Positions 29,312 to 37,538 of a DNA stretch of 43,760 nt are shown here, one piece after another. The stretch covers positions 1 through 43,760 of the forward strand of contig NZ_JAAFYZ010000068.1 of the NCBI RefSeq assembly GCF_018274385.1, read 5' to 3'. Source of the stretch: Catenulispora pinistramenti (GTDB lineage: Bacteria; Actinomycetota; Actinomycetes; Streptomycetales; Catenulisporaceae). The notes below the pieces were generated by a model. It made no database searches. It worked only from the letters and a program-made list of their open reading frames with translations, and had not been told where the DNA came from. The position numbers and the translations under genes were made by a program. The stretch's first letter is position 1. Every line of letters begins with the position of its first letter.

Positions 29312-31153
29312 TCAGGCCCAGCTGACCTCCGGCTTGTACATCTCCAGCCACAGCGCCAGATCCAGCGTGCGTTCCAACTCCCGCCGCGAAGCCTGCATGA
29401 TGCCCGGCGAGTCATCGGTGACCAGCCGGCGCACGGTGTCCGGCTCGACGAAGTCGAAGACCGGGTGGCCCGGCTCGGCCAGCAGGTCGGCGACCCGGGC
29501 GCGCAGCGCGACGACGTAGCGCGGGTCCTGGGTCGACGGGTAGGGGCTCTTGACGCGGTCGTAGACCGAGCGGGGCAGCACATCGCCCGCCGCCTCGCGC
29601 AGCAGCGACTTCTCGCGGCCGTCGAAGGACTTGACGGCCCACGGCGCGTTGTAGACGTAGTCCACGAGCCGGTGGTCGCAGAACGGCACCCGCACCTCCA
29701 GGCCGACCGCCATGCTGAGCCGGTCCTTGCGGTCGAGCAGGATCCGCACGAACCGGGTCAGGTACAGGTAGCAGACCCGCCGCATCCGGAACTCGAAGTC
29801 GCTCTCCCCGGGCAGCCGCTCGACGGCCGCGACCGCCGTGTTGTAGCTGCTCTCGATGTAGTTCTGCAGGTCCAGTGCCTGGTTCAGCTCCGGGCGCAGC
29901 AGTCCCATGTCGTCGCCGAAGTTCTCGGCGTAGCGCACCAGCCAGGGGAAGTTGCCGCCGCGCCGGGCGTCCTCGTTGAAGAAGTCCTGGTAGCCGCCGA
30001 ACACCTCGTCCGCGGACTCGCCGGACAGCGCGACCGTGGAGTGGCTGCGGATCTCCTTGAACAGCAGGTACAGCGAGGTGTCCATGTCGCCGAAGCCGAC
30101 CGGCTTGTCGTGGGCGCGGATCACGGTGCGCCGGGCGTCCAGGTCGGTCAGCGCCTCGGCGTCCAGCACGATGTCCTGGTGGACGGTGTTGGAGTGTTCG
30201 GCGACCGCGTGCACGAACGGGGTGTCGGGGTCGGCGCGCATCGGGTCGGGCACGAAGTTCTTGGCCTGGCCGACGAAGTCGACGGCGAAGCTGCGGATCT
30301 TCTCCCCGGTCTGGGCGAGTTCCCGCGCGGACAGCGCGGTGAGCGTGGAGGAGTCCAGGCCGCCGGAGAGCAGGACGCAGCGCGGGACGTCGGCGACCAG
30401 CTGCCGGCGCACGATGTCCTCCAGCAGTTCCCTGACATGCGCGATGCTGGTCTCGCGGCTGTCGGGGTGCTCGTGGGTGGACAGCGTCCAGTAGACGTCG
30501 GTGCGCACGCCCTCGGGTCCGACCGTGACCACGGTGCCCGGCTGGACCTCGTGCATCCCGTCCCAGAAGGCGTGCCCCGGGGTCTTGACCATCACGAACA
30601 GCTCGCGCAGACCGTCCAGGCCGACCGCGCGCCGGGACAGCGGGTTGGCCAGGATCGCCTTGGGCTCGGAGCCGAACAGGACCCCGTCCGGGGTCGGGTA
30701 GTAATACAGGGGCTTGATTCCCATGCGGTCGCGGATCAGCCGGAGCTTGCGGTCCCGGCCGTCCCAGATCGCGAACGCGTACATGCCGTTGAGCCGCTCG
30801 GCGACGGCCGCCCCCCACTCGACGTAGCCGCGCAGCACCACTTCGGTGTCCGATTCCGTGGTGAAGCGGTGCCCGCGCGAGGCCAGCTCGGCGCGCAGTT
30901 CGGTGAAGTTGTACGCCTCGCCGGAGTAGACGATGGCGACCTTGTGCCCGCCGACCTCGACGGTCATCGGCTGCCGCCCGCCGGGCAGGTCGATGATGGC
31001 CAGGCGGCGGTGTCCCAGCGCGCCGGGGCCGTCGATGAAGGTGCCCACGTCGTCCGGGCCGCGGCACGCCATCGTCGCTGTCATCTCGTCGAGCACGTGC
31101 GCCTCGGCGCGCAGATCGCGCTCGTAGGAGACCCAGCCGGTGATCCCACACAT
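29312..31153 (-). CDS. asnB: Asparagine synthetase (glutamine-hydrolysing)
   Basis: A 613-residue class II glutamine amidotransferase fused to an ATP-pyrophosphatase synthetase. The nucleophile Cys2 directly follows the initiator Met (MCGITGWVSYE), with the GATase landmarks RGPDDVG, HRRLAIIDL and YSGEAYNF. The synthetase part has the PP-loop VLLSGGLDSSTL, SGESADEVFGGY and RVPFCDHRLVDY. It makes asparagine from aspartate, glutamine and ATP in the cytoplasm. Its length is a little above the E. coli AsnB type, normal for actinobacteria. The ATG at 31153 is fixed by the requirement for Cys2 and by GGAAAGGA upstream. There is a 348-base leader region with no gene. A role in modifying a peptide product cannot be excluded, but nothing nearby suggests it. 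Confidence 0.93.
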   Translation of the reverse strand: MCGITGWVSYERDLRAEAHVLDEMTATMACRGPDDVGTFIDGPGALGHRRLAIIDLPGGRQPMTVEVGGHKVAIVYSGEAYNFTELRAELASRGHRFTTESDTEVVLRGYVEWGAAVAERLNGMYAFAIWDGRDRKLRLIRDRMGIKPLYYYPTPDGVLFGSEPKAILANPLSRRAVGLDGLRELFVMVKTPGHAFWDGMHEVQPGTVVTVGPEGVRTDVYWTLSTHEHPDSRETSIAHVRELLEDIVRRQLVADVPRCVLLSGGLDSSTLTALSARELAQTGEKIRSFAVDFVGQAKNFVPDPMRADPDTPFVHAVAEHSNTVHQDIVLDAEALTDLDARRTVIRAHDKPVGFGDMDTSLYLLFKEIRSHSTVALSGESADEVFGGYQDFFNEDARRGGNFPWLVRYAENFGDDMGLLRPELNQALDLQNYIESSYNTAVAAVERLPGESDFEFRMRRVCYLYLTRFVRILLDRKDRLSMAVGLEVRVPFCDHRLVDYVYNAPWAVKSFDGREKSLLREAAGDVLPRSVYDRVKSPYPSTQDPRYVVALRARVADLLAEPGHPVFDFVEPDTVRRLVTDDSPGIMQASRRELERTLDLALWLEMYKPEVSWA

Positions 31154-31501
31154 AGTCGTTCCTTTCCGCCTCGCCCGGTTTCCCGCCCCTGATGTCAGGG
31201 GTGATCGGCGACGAAGGACCCTTACCCACACAGTGGTTAGCTGGCCTATACAACTAGTCCGAGGGATGGATGTTTGGCGGTAAATCGTCGCCTTGTGGCC
31301 GAGATTCGACCCTCAGGGCGATTGCGAAGTGTTCGATGACCACGGACGTCACCGCTGATGTGAGCACTCTGTAACTGGCCCGAAACCGACAGGCGGCGGG
31401 CCCCGGAGGGTCCGCCGCCTGTCAGAATCACCAGCCATAGGGCCCGATCGGGCCTTCAGGACCTTGATCAGGCCTTCTGAAGGTTGATCCGTCCCCTGAG
31501 C
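31154..31501. other. Intergenic region upstream of asnB
   Basis: 348 bases without a gene. The distal part holds the terminator of the glutamic peptidase gene (31388-31423). The proximal part should carry the asnB promoter; on the minus strand, a TATAGG box about 100 bases upstream of the start (near 31244-31249) is the best -10 candidate, without a convincing -35. No riboswitch or T-box-like structure was recognised. Confidence 0.4.
31388..31423 (-). terminator. Terminator of the glutamic peptidase gene
   Basis: A 16-base stem with one G-T wobble (outer arm GACAGGCGGCGG and its complement) and a CGGA tetraloop, about 80 bases past the stop codon of the minus-strand gene. Confidence 0.7.
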
Positions 31502-32329
31502 TCAGCCTCCGCTGTAGGTGACGGTGAAGTCACCGTTGCCGTCGTCGGGACCGGTCGAGGCGATCACGTTGCCGCTGCTGTCCGTCATGTCGATGGCCTG
31601 GGCGCCGGAACCGGACATCGGCGAGCCGTTGAACGTGGAGCCGCTGAAGTTGACCGAGGAGAAGTCCGGCAGCGGGGTGACGCTGCTCCCGGAGGTGACC
31701 GCTTCGGCGATCACCTCGGCGCTGGCGTCGGAGCCGGACGCGCCGACCGTCTGGTTCTCGGTCCAGCCCTGGGTGTTGTCGGTCAGCACCATCTGGTACT
31801 GGCCGCCGCCGGTGTCGGTCACGGTCGACGTCAGCGAGTCGCCGGCGGACACCGGGTCGCCGTACTCCTGGATGCTGTTCGCCGGGTACGTCTCCCACCA
31901 CGCGAACTGCTGCGGCGAGCCGCTGGAGCAGTCCACGCCGGTGCCGTCCTGCTCGACCGTGCTGCTGCCCCAGCCGTCCAGACCGATCCAGAACGCCACG
32001 ATGCCGCCGGAGTTGCAGGAGACGTCGGGCTCGACCCAGCTGGAGCTGACGCTGGTGTACGACCCGCTGTTGGCGGCGTAGCCGGCCCAGTTGGTGCTGG
32101 TCTGGTTGGCGACACCGTGCGCGGAAGCAGGGTGCTGCGAATGCAGCAGATGCGAGAAGTGCCGCAGCTGCTGGGCCGGCAGGCTGACCACGCCGTGCGA
32201 GAGGTGGTGCGTGTGCGCGGCCGGCCTCACGTGCCCGGCGGCCGGCTCCGCGGCCTGCGCGCTCCCGATCCCCGTCGCGGCGGCCAACGCCACCGCCGCG
32301 AAGAGTCCGAGAAGTCTGAATGAACGCAT
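31502..32329 (-). CDS. Secreted G1-family glutamic endopeptidase (eqolisin)
   Basis: A 275-residue exported protease. Signal peptide about 1-27, then a His-rich propeptide (residues 30-72) and the peptidase_A4/G1 domain (from TSTNWAGYAANSGSYTSVSS). The family landmarks are SSWVEPDV, FWIGLDGWGSSTVEQDGTG with the candidate catalytic Gln127, AWWETYPA, and SAEVIAEA with the candidate catalytic Glu205 (or Glu209). Eqolisins are acid-active endopeptidases, best known from fungi and found in some acidophilic bacteria and actinomycetes; the His-rich propeptide could act as a pH switch (inference). ATG 32329 follows GGGAGGCATCC. Both Cys residues (105 and 134) are present and could pair. Confidence 0.87.
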   Translation of the reverse strand: MRSFRLLGLFAAVALAAATGIGSAQAAEPAAGHVRPAAHTHHLSHGVVSLPAQQLRHFSHLLHSQHPASAHGVANQTSTNWAGYAANSGSYTSVSSSWVEPDVSCNSGGIVAFWIGLDGWGSSTVEQDGTGVDCSSGSPQQFAWWETYPANSIQEYGDPVSAGDSLTSTVTDTGGGQYQMVLTDNTQGWTENQTVGASGSDASAEVIAEAVTSGSSVTPLPDFSSVNFSGSTFNGSPMSGSGAQAIDMTDSSGNVIASTGPDDGNGDFTVTYSGG

Positions 32330-32548
32330 GGATGCCTCCCTAACTGTGGATGAGCTGGGGGTTCTGGTGCGTCTCACCCCGGCCGGGATGCGGGCCGGGG
32401 CTGGTGAAGACCTGTTGGTCTATACCTCCCGGAGTGTGACACCGGGCTTTGGGAGGCGTCCGTAAAGGTGGGGTAAAACCTCTGATTTGCTTGGCCGATA
32501 CCGGTCTGACATGAATTGGCCAACCGACTCGCCAGTGCGGCGACGGCC

Positions 32549-33214
32549 TCAGCCCTGCTGTTGCGGCGGACCCCACTGCGGCTGAGACGGACCCCAGGCC
32601 GGACCACTGCCCGGACCACCGCCGGGACCCCAGGCCGGACCACCGCCGGGAGGCTGCTGCCACTGCTGCTGCTGCTGCGGCTGGTTCCACGGTCCCGGCG
32701 GCGGCTGCAAGCCGTAGGGGGCGGCGACGCGGGCCGGGCCGTGCTGCTTGAAGTAGCCGAGGATCAGCCAGGCCGCGACAGCGGTGACGCCCAGTTCGGT
32801 CAGGCCGATGCAGAAGCTGGTGGTCTTCATGTAACCGGTGGCGTTCTCCGCACCGAAGGAGGCGAACAACGCGACCAGGCCGAAGACCCCGGCCAGGACC
32901 ACGGTGAGCAGCGACACCAGCGCGATGCCCTTGGAGCTGCGCAGCCGCACCTGGACGTGCACCAGCGCGGCCGCACCGACCGGGGCGGCGATCACCACCG
33001 GGTTCAACAGCGAGCCGGTCGCGCCGAGCGCCCGGTAGGCGAAGGGGATCGTCGTGCCCTGCGAACCGGTGCGGGTCATGGCACCGATGCCGGTGGCGAC
33101 GCAGCCGTCGGGGCCGAACAAGAGCGTGATGGTGTTGAACAGGGTGCTGATCATCCCGAACGCGAGCAGCGCGAAGGCCGCGATCTCGCGCAGACGCTGA
33201 GCTGTGGCAGGCAT
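32549..33214 (-). CDS. Four-helix membrane protein with a Pro/Gln/Gly-rich tail
   Basis: A 221-residue membrane protein. Four hydrophobic segments (IAAFALLAFGMISTLFNTIT, LLNPVVIAAPVGAAALVHV, GIALVSLLTVVLAGVFGLVA, GLTELGVTAVAAWLILGYF) are followed by about 55 residues dominated by Pro, Gln, Gly and Trp (NQPQQQQQWQQPPGG, WGPGGGPGSGP), probably in the cytoplasm. Such tails are common in small actinobacterial membrane proteins and may bind other proteins. The function is unknown. ATG at 33214 is chosen from the first hydrophobic segment and the AGAGG upstream. It is divergent from the LysR gene at 33349, which makes it that regulator's possible target. Confidence 0.78.
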   Translation of the reverse strand: MPATAQRLREIAAFALLAFGMISTLFNTITLLFGPDGCVATGIGAMTRTGSQGTTIPFAYRALGATGSLLNPVVIAAPVGAAALVHVQVRLRSSKGIALVSLLTVVLAGVFGLVALFASFGAENATGYMKTTSFCIGLTELGVTAVAAWLILGYFKQHGPARVAAPYGLQPPPGPWNQPQQQQQWQQPPGGGPAWGPGGGPGSGPAWGPSQPQWGPPQQQG

Positions 33215-33335
33215 GGCCTCTGGTTCCCTGGCGGTGAGTCGGACATGGCGGAACGGATCCGAGGGCTGGACGGCGCAAGTGTGCATACCGGCCGCCCGGC
33301 GGTGGTAGCGGAGCCGCCTGGGGGTGGGCATTAGC

Positions 33336-33341
33336 TAGCCT
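33336..33341 (+). promoter_or_regulatory. -10 element of a leaderless LysR promoter
   Basis: TAGCCT ends 7 bases before the GTG at 33349 with no Shine-Dalgarno between, the same geometry as at the TetR, MarR and ABC genes. It is part of TTAGCTAGCC, partly self-complementary. Confidence 0.45.
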
Positions 33342-33348
33342 GAGGCCT

Positions 33349-34365
33349 GTGGAACTGGACCCGAAACGACTGCTCACCCTGGCCCTGATAGCCGAGCACG
33401 GCGGCATCGCCCCGGCCGCGCGGGCGCTCGGGACGACGCCGTCCGCGGTGTCGCAGCAACTGAGCCGGCTGGAGCAGGATCTGGGACTCCCGTTGGTGGA
33501 TCGGGGCGCGAGCAGTGTGCGGCTGACGGTCGCGGGTCGGCTGTTGGCCGGGTTCGGGGAGCGGGTGGAGCGGGCGCTGGCCGACGCGGCGCACGAACTC
33601 GTGGCGTACACGGAGCAGGCGGCCGGGCCGGTGAGCATCGGCCTGCCGCTGGCGGCCGTGCCGGAGGTCGCCGCGACCGCGTTGCCGTGGCTGGCCGAAC
33701 ACCATCCCGGCATCGAGCCGCGCCTGGTCGAGGCCTACACCGACGACGGCCTGCCCGCGCTGCGGGTCGGCGACCTCGACATCCTGTTGGTGGCCGACGA
33801 CCGGGAGACGGCGATCCCGGTGCCGCCGGGCCTGCATTCGTTCGTGGTCTTCGAGGGGCTGTACCGCATCGTGGTGCCGGCTTCGTGGCCGACTCCGACC
33901 AGCCCGGCCGACCTCGACGGCCGTCCCTGGGTGGGCGCCCCGGCCGGCTCGGCCCGGGTGCGGGCGTTCGGCAGGTTCGCCGCGAAGCACGGGATCACGC
34001 CGAGCGTCGAGCATCTGGCCGTGCACCAGATGACCACCCGCGCGATGGTGTCCGCACAACTCGGGGCGGCGCTGCTGCCGGAGTACATCGCGGCGACGAC
34101 CCCGGGCGCGACGTTGTGCGACCTCGAAGTGGCGGGCACCTACCTGGTGCGGATGTTCCGCCGACGGCTGACCGACCGGTCGGTGCCGGCGGTGGAGGCC
34201 GCGGCATCAGCCTTCTACGACGCGATGCTGGTGGGTGCCGAGCGGTACAGCGATTCCCCGCAAGCACCACGGCCGGTGCACATCGTCCACCCGCAGGATC
34301 CGAGCCAGACGGCCAGCAGTCGGCCGCGGCCTCCGGTCCGCGGCGGTTCCACGAACCCTGATTAG
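33349..34365 (+). CDS. LysR-family transcriptional regulator
   Basis: A 338-residue LysR regulator. The winged HTH (about 5-65) reads LLTLALIAEHGGIAPAARAL, TTPSAVSQQLSRLEQDLGLP and RLTVAGRLLAGF. The LysR-substrate domain (about 90-295) follows, with GPVSIGLPLAAVPEVAAT, GDLDILLVADD and MVSAQLGAALLPEYIA. The C-terminal 35 residues are a Pro/Arg/Ser-rich tail beyond the usual length. The start is the GTG at 33349, set by the promoter box and the family N-terminus. It is divergent from the membrane protein at 33214. The effector cannot be inferred. Confidence 0.88.
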   Translation: MELDPKRLLTLALIAEHGGIAPAARALGTTPSAVSQQLSRLEQDLGLPLVDRGASSVRLTVAGRLLAGFGERVERALADAAHELVAYTEQAAGPVSIGLPLAAVPEVAATALPWLAEHHPGIEPRLVEAYTDDGLPALRVGDLDILLVADDRETAIPVPPGLHSFVVFEGLYRIVVPASWPTPTSPADLDGRPWVGAPAGSARVRAFGRFAAKHGITPSVEHLAVHQMTTRAMVSAQLGAALLPEYIAATTPGATLCDLEVAGTYLVRMFRRRLTDRSVPAVEAAASAFYDAMLVGAERYSDSPQAPRPVHIVHPQDPSQTASSRPRPPVRGGSTNPD

Positions 34366-34442
34366 CCCAGGTCCTCCCGGGGCACGGCGAGAGCCCGTCC
34401 CGAACCCGGTCGGGCACCAGTAGCGGTCGGGTGGCGAAACCA

Positions 34443-34458
34443 AGCGGTCTGGACCAAT
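34443..34458 (+). promoter_or_regulatory. DasR-like dre site 1 upstream of the chitinase
   Basis: AGCGGTCTGGACCAAT agrees at 12 of 16 positions with the DasR-responsive element consensus ACTGGTCTAGACCACT of Streptomyces. It lies 85 bases upstream of the GH19 start. Confidence 0.6.
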
Positions 34459-34475
34459 TTCAGCTCAAAGCCTTG

Positions 34476-34491
34476 ACTGGTATGGACCAAT
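34476..34491 (+). promoter_or_regulatory. DasR-like dre site 2 upstream of the chitinase
   Basis: ACTGGTATGGACCAAT agrees at 13 of 16 positions with the dre consensus. It lies 33 bases downstream of site 1 (about three helical turns), giving the tandem TGGACCAAT pair typical of Streptomyces chitinase promoters. Confidence 0.65.
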
Positions 34492-34542
34492 TCAGTTCAC
34501 TCCAAATGCCACCACTCGACATCTTCCCCACAGGAGTGGCTC

Positions 34543-35448
34543 ATGTCCCTTACTCACGCATCAAGACACACTCGCCTGCTCGCGTTGCTGACCGTGCTGG
34601 TCGCCGTGCTGGGTCTGGCGCTGATCGCGCTGCCCGCCGCACCGGCCCGGGCCGACACCACGTGTGCGGCGCCGTGGAGTTCCACCGTCGCCTACACCGG
34701 CAACCAGGTCGCCTCCTACAACGGCGACAACTGGTCCGCCAAGTGGTGGACGCAGGGCGACATACCCGGCAACAACAGCCAGGACGTCTGGGTCGATCAG
34801 GGCGCGTGCACGGCCGGCGGTGGCGGGGGCACCACCGGCGGCTTCGTGGTCAGTGAGGCACAGTTCGACCAGATCTTCCCGAACCGGAACTCCTTCTACA
34901 CCTACGACGGCCTGGTCGCGGCGCTGAGCGCCTACCCCGGCTTCGCCACCACCGGCAGCACCGCGACGCAGCAGCAGGAAGCCGCGGCGTTCCTGGCCAA
35001 TGTGGACCACGAGACCGGCGGCCTGGTCTACATCCGCGAGATCGACCAGTCCGGCGACTACTGCGCGAGCGAGTCCTACGGCTGCCCGGCGGGCACGTAC
35101 TCCTACTACGGCCGCGGACCGCTGCAGATCAGCTGGAACTTCAACTACTACGCGGCCGGCAACGCGCTGGGCATCGACCTGCTCGACAACCCCGACCTGG
35201 CCGCCACCGACTCGGCCACCTCGTGGGAGACCGCGCTGTGGTACTGGATGACGCAGAACGGACCCGGCACCATGACCGCGCACGACGCGATGGTCAACGG
35301 CGCCGGTTTCGGGCAGACGATCTGGGCCATCAACGGCAGCGTGGAGTGCAACGGCGGGAACACCGGCGAGATGCAGGACCGGGTCAACGACTACGAGAGC
35401 ATCACCGGGGTGCTCGGTGTGGATCCGGGCGGAAACCTGACCTGCTGA
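34543..35448 (+). CDS. Secreted GH19 chitinase with an N-terminal CBM5/12 chitin-binding module
   Basis: A 301-residue exported chitinase. Signal peptide about 1-38 ending ARA-DT. Residues 40-90 are a CBM5/12 module with the aromatic residues of the chitin-binding face (YTGNQVASYNGDNWSAKWWTQ ends before GDIPG). A Gly/Thr linker leads to the GH19 domain (about 100-301): catalytic acid Glu157 in DHETGG and the base Glu166 in IREID, nine residues apart as in bacterial (ChiG/ChiC-type) GH19 enzymes, followed by YYGRGPLQISWNFNYYAAG and the substrate-binding loop near QTIWAINGSVECNGG. It hydrolyses chitin with inversion. Two DasR-like sites upstream predict induction by chitin-derived GlcNAc. ATG 34543 follows CAGGAGTGG. 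Confidence 0.93.
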   Translation: MSLTHASRHTRLLALLTVLVAVLGLALIALPAAPARADTTCAAPWSSTVAYTGNQVASYNGDNWSAKWWTQGDIPGNNSQDVWVDQGACTAGGGGGTTGGFVVSEAQFDQIFPNRNSFYTYDGLVAALSAYPGFATTGSTATQQQEAAAFLANVDHETGGLVYIREIDQSGDYCASESYGCPAGTYSYYGRGPLQISWNFNYYAAGNALGIDLLDNPDLAATDSATSWETALWYWMTQNGPGTMTAHDAMVNGAGFGQTIWAINGSVECNGGNTGEMQDRVNDYESITGVLGVDPGGNLTC

Positions 35449-35504
35449 CAGGGAACGCCGCCTTGACGGCGGACCCCACCTGCTGACTGTCATAGCGGAA
35501 CGAT

Positions 35505-35541
35505 TCGCGGCGGCTCCACCGGATACATCGGTGGGGCCGCC
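35505..35541 (+). terminator. Terminator downstream of the chitinase
   Basis: A 15-base stem with one G-T wobble (GCGGCGGCTCCACCG with its complement) and a 7-base loop, about 57 bases past the chitinase stop codon. Confidence 0.6.
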
Positions 35542-35706
35542 GCTATGTATGGGACTCGCGCTCGGCGGCCCGATCCGCTGAAATCAAAGCGCCCGGAAAA
35601 ACCTTCGCGCACCTTTCAACTTCCTGCCCGTCCGGAGGCTCTACCCAGTGTGCGCGCCGAGTTCTCCGGTGCGCGGGGCGAGGAAAGGAGAGCGGGGTGC
35701 CGCCGA

Positions 35707-36228
35707 ATGGCGCTCACCGAGCATGAGGAACAGGCGTTCTGGGAGTTCGTGGCGGGGCGGCGGCAGCAGCTGGTGCGCACCGCGTATCTGCTCACCGGGG
35801 ACCACGGCCACGCCGAGGACTTCGTCCAGGACGCGCTGATCCGCGCCCACCGCAACTGGCGCCGGATCGAGCGCGCGGACCAGCCGGAGGTGTACGTCCG
35901 CCGAATCATCGTCAACTTGGCGAACTCCTGGTGGCGCCGTGCTCTGCGGCACCGTACGCACGTCACGTGGCAGCCGCCGGACCGGCCGGACGAGCACGAC
36001 GGCCACGCCGCGGTGGACCGGGAGGACGAGCTGTGGCGCGCGCTGGCCACGCTGCCGCCGGGCATGCGCGCCGTGATCGTCCTGCGCTACTACGAAGAAC
36101 TCACCGAAGCGGAGACCGCGGCGTTGCTGGGCAAGTCGCTCGGCACGGTGAAGAGCCAGGCTTCGCGCGGGCTGGTACGGATGCGCGAGCTGCTGTCCGC
36201 GGCCCGGGCCGAGGTGACCGCGCGATGA
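35707..36228 (+). CDS. SigE-family ECF RNA polymerase sigma factor
   Basis: A 173-residue ECF sigma factor of the SigE subfamily widespread in actinobacteria. Region 2 reads LVRTAYLLTGDHGHAEDFVQ, DALIRAHRNWRRIER and VRRIIVNLANSWWRR; region 4 reads LWRALATLPPGMRAVIVLRY, ELTEAETAALLGKSLGTVKS and QASRGLVRMRELL. Length is typical. ATG 35707 fits the family N-terminus; GGAAAGGAGA lies about 16 bases upstream, somewhat far. Its stop overlaps the start of the MltG-like gene by 4 bases (ATGA), the position normally held by an anti-sigma or a membrane partner, so the MltG-like protein is the likely regulator or target. Confidence 0.92.
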   Translation: MALTEHEEQAFWEFVAGRRQQLVRTAYLLTGDHGHAEDFVQDALIRAHRNWRRIERADQPEVYVRRIIVNLANSWWRRALRHRTHVTWQPPDRPDEHDGHAAVDREDELWRALATLPPGMRAVIVLRYYEELTEAETAALLGKSLGTVKSQASRGLVRMRELLSAARAEVTAR

Positions 36229-37505
36229 GTCAGGATGCTGAGGCAGGAAGGCAGGAACCGTCGATGCAGGACCAGGAGCCCGGGGAGCCGGGCGGATTCG
36301 GGGACGAGATCTCCCGCATGCTGCACGCCCGGGCGCTGCGGCATCCGGACCACGCCGACCCGATCGGGATGACCAGGAGGCATCTGCGGGCGGCCAAGGG
36401 ACGTCGGCGGACGGCGCTCGGGGCGACGGCGACGCTGGTGGTAGCCGGCGGGGCGGCGTTCGGCAGCGGCTACGTCGGGCTCTCGCACGACAACGGCACC
36501 GGCACCGGCGCGGCCTCGGGTGCGAACGGATCCGCACCGGACTACTCGGCGGCTGCCACCTGCGCGGCGAACGTGAAGGTGCCGGTCGACGTCCCGCGCG
36601 GTGCGACCACCACGACCATCGCGCACGCGCTGTTCGAGGCCGGCGTCGTCAAGAGCGAAGACGCCTACATCAACGCCGCGAACCACGACCAGGGCTCGGC
36701 CGACATCGGCGCCGGCACCTACGTCGTCTGCCCCGGGATCTCCGGCACCAACGCGGTGCTGGAGCTGCTGAAGAAGTCGAACCTGTCCGACGCCTCGCAG
36801 ATCATCGTGCAGCCCCACGAGTGGGGCAAGGACGTCATCGCCGGCCTGATCGACAAGCGCAAGTGGAAGCAGGCCGACTTCGACACCGCGATCCAGAACA
36901 ACACCATCGGCCTGCCGGCCTGGTCGAAGGACTCGCTGACCGGCCAGTTCACGATCGAGGGGATGCTCGAACCGGGTACCTACGCCCTGGTGGCCAGCGA
37001 CACCCCGCAGTCGGTGCTGACCCAGATGGTGGCGAACCGGATGACGTTCCTGAAGAGCATCGACTTCGAGACCAAGGCCGCCGCGCTGACTTGCGGCACT
37101 GCCCACTGCACCCCGGAGCAGGTGCTCACTGTCGGCTCCATCGCAGAGGGCGAAGTCACCGACCCCGACGACGGCCAGAAGGTCGCCGAGGGCGTCTACA
37201 CCCGCCTGAAGGACAACGACTACCTGGGCATCGACTCGACCGCGCTCTACTGGATCGGGCACCTGCCCAATGGAAAACTCCCGAGCGCGGCGCAGGTCCA
37301 GGACCCGAACAACCCGTACTCGACCTACGCCCCGCACCACGGCCTGCCGCCGACACCGGTCTACGACACCTCGGACGACATGATCAAGTCCGCGCTGACG
37401 CCGAGCCATCAGGGCACGTATTACTGGTGCGTCACGGCCACGGGTACGGAATTCTTCATGAAGAACCAGACGCCGGCGTTCAAGAACGCCTGCACCGCTA
37501 AGTGA
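36225..37505 (+). CDS. Membrane-anchored MltG/YceG-like endolytic transglycosylase with an anti-sigma-like cytoplasmic head
   Basis: A 426-residue single-pass protein. Residues 1-62 are cytoplasmic and charged (DEISRMLHARALRHPDHADP, TRRHLRAAKGRRRT), residues 63-86 a transmembrane helix, and the rest is outside. The outer part is the YceG/MltG fold: a LysM-like segment VPRGATTTTIAHALFEAGVV, EGMLEPGTYALV (EGYLFPDTY box), LTVGSIAEGEV with Glu308 at the catalytic position of the E. coli ASIVEKE motif, and NPYSTYAPHHGLPPTPV (YNTY box). MltG cuts nascent glycan strands at the membrane. Cys pairs (C110/C154-like region, C-terminal CVTATG...NACTAK) are extra. The head resembles the N-termini of proteins encoded after SigE-family sigma factors, so the chain may combine regulation with wall cutting (inference). 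Confidence 0.8.
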   Translation: MSQDAEAGRQEPSMQDQEPGEPGGFGDEISRMLHARALRHPDHADPIGMTRRHLRAAKGRRRTALGATATLVVAGGAAFGSGYVGLSHDNGTGTGAASGANGSAPDYSAAATCAANVKVPVDVPRGATTTTIAHALFEAGVVKSEDAYINAANHDQGSADIGAGTYVVCPGISGTNAVLELLKKSNLSDASQIIVQPHEWGKDVIAGLIDKRKWKQADFDTAIQNNTIGLPAWSKDSLTGQFTIEGMLEPGTYALVASDTPQSVLTQMVANRMTFLKSIDFETKAAALTCGTAHCTPEQVLTVGSIAEGEVTDPDDGQKVAEGVYTRLKDNDYLGIDSTALYWIGHLPNGKLPSAAQVQDPNNPYSTYAPHHGLPPTPVYDTSDDMIKSALTPSHQGTYYWCVTATGTEFFMKNQTPAFKNACTAK

Positions 37506-37509
37506 CGTA

Positions 37510-37533
37510 CGGTACGGGCCCGGGCCCGTACCG
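37510..37533. terminator. 24-base perfect palindrome between convergent genes
   Basis: Two perfect 12-base arms (CGGTACGGGCCC and its complement) without a loop, between the MltG-like gene and the minus-strand response regulator. It is only 5 bases from either gene end, so it can serve both. Confidence 0.65.
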
Positions 37534-37538
37534 CAGCC

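Noticed and set aside
29465..31192. 575-residue plus-strand frame opposite asnB
   Set aside because: No family motif; asnB on the other strand is certain.
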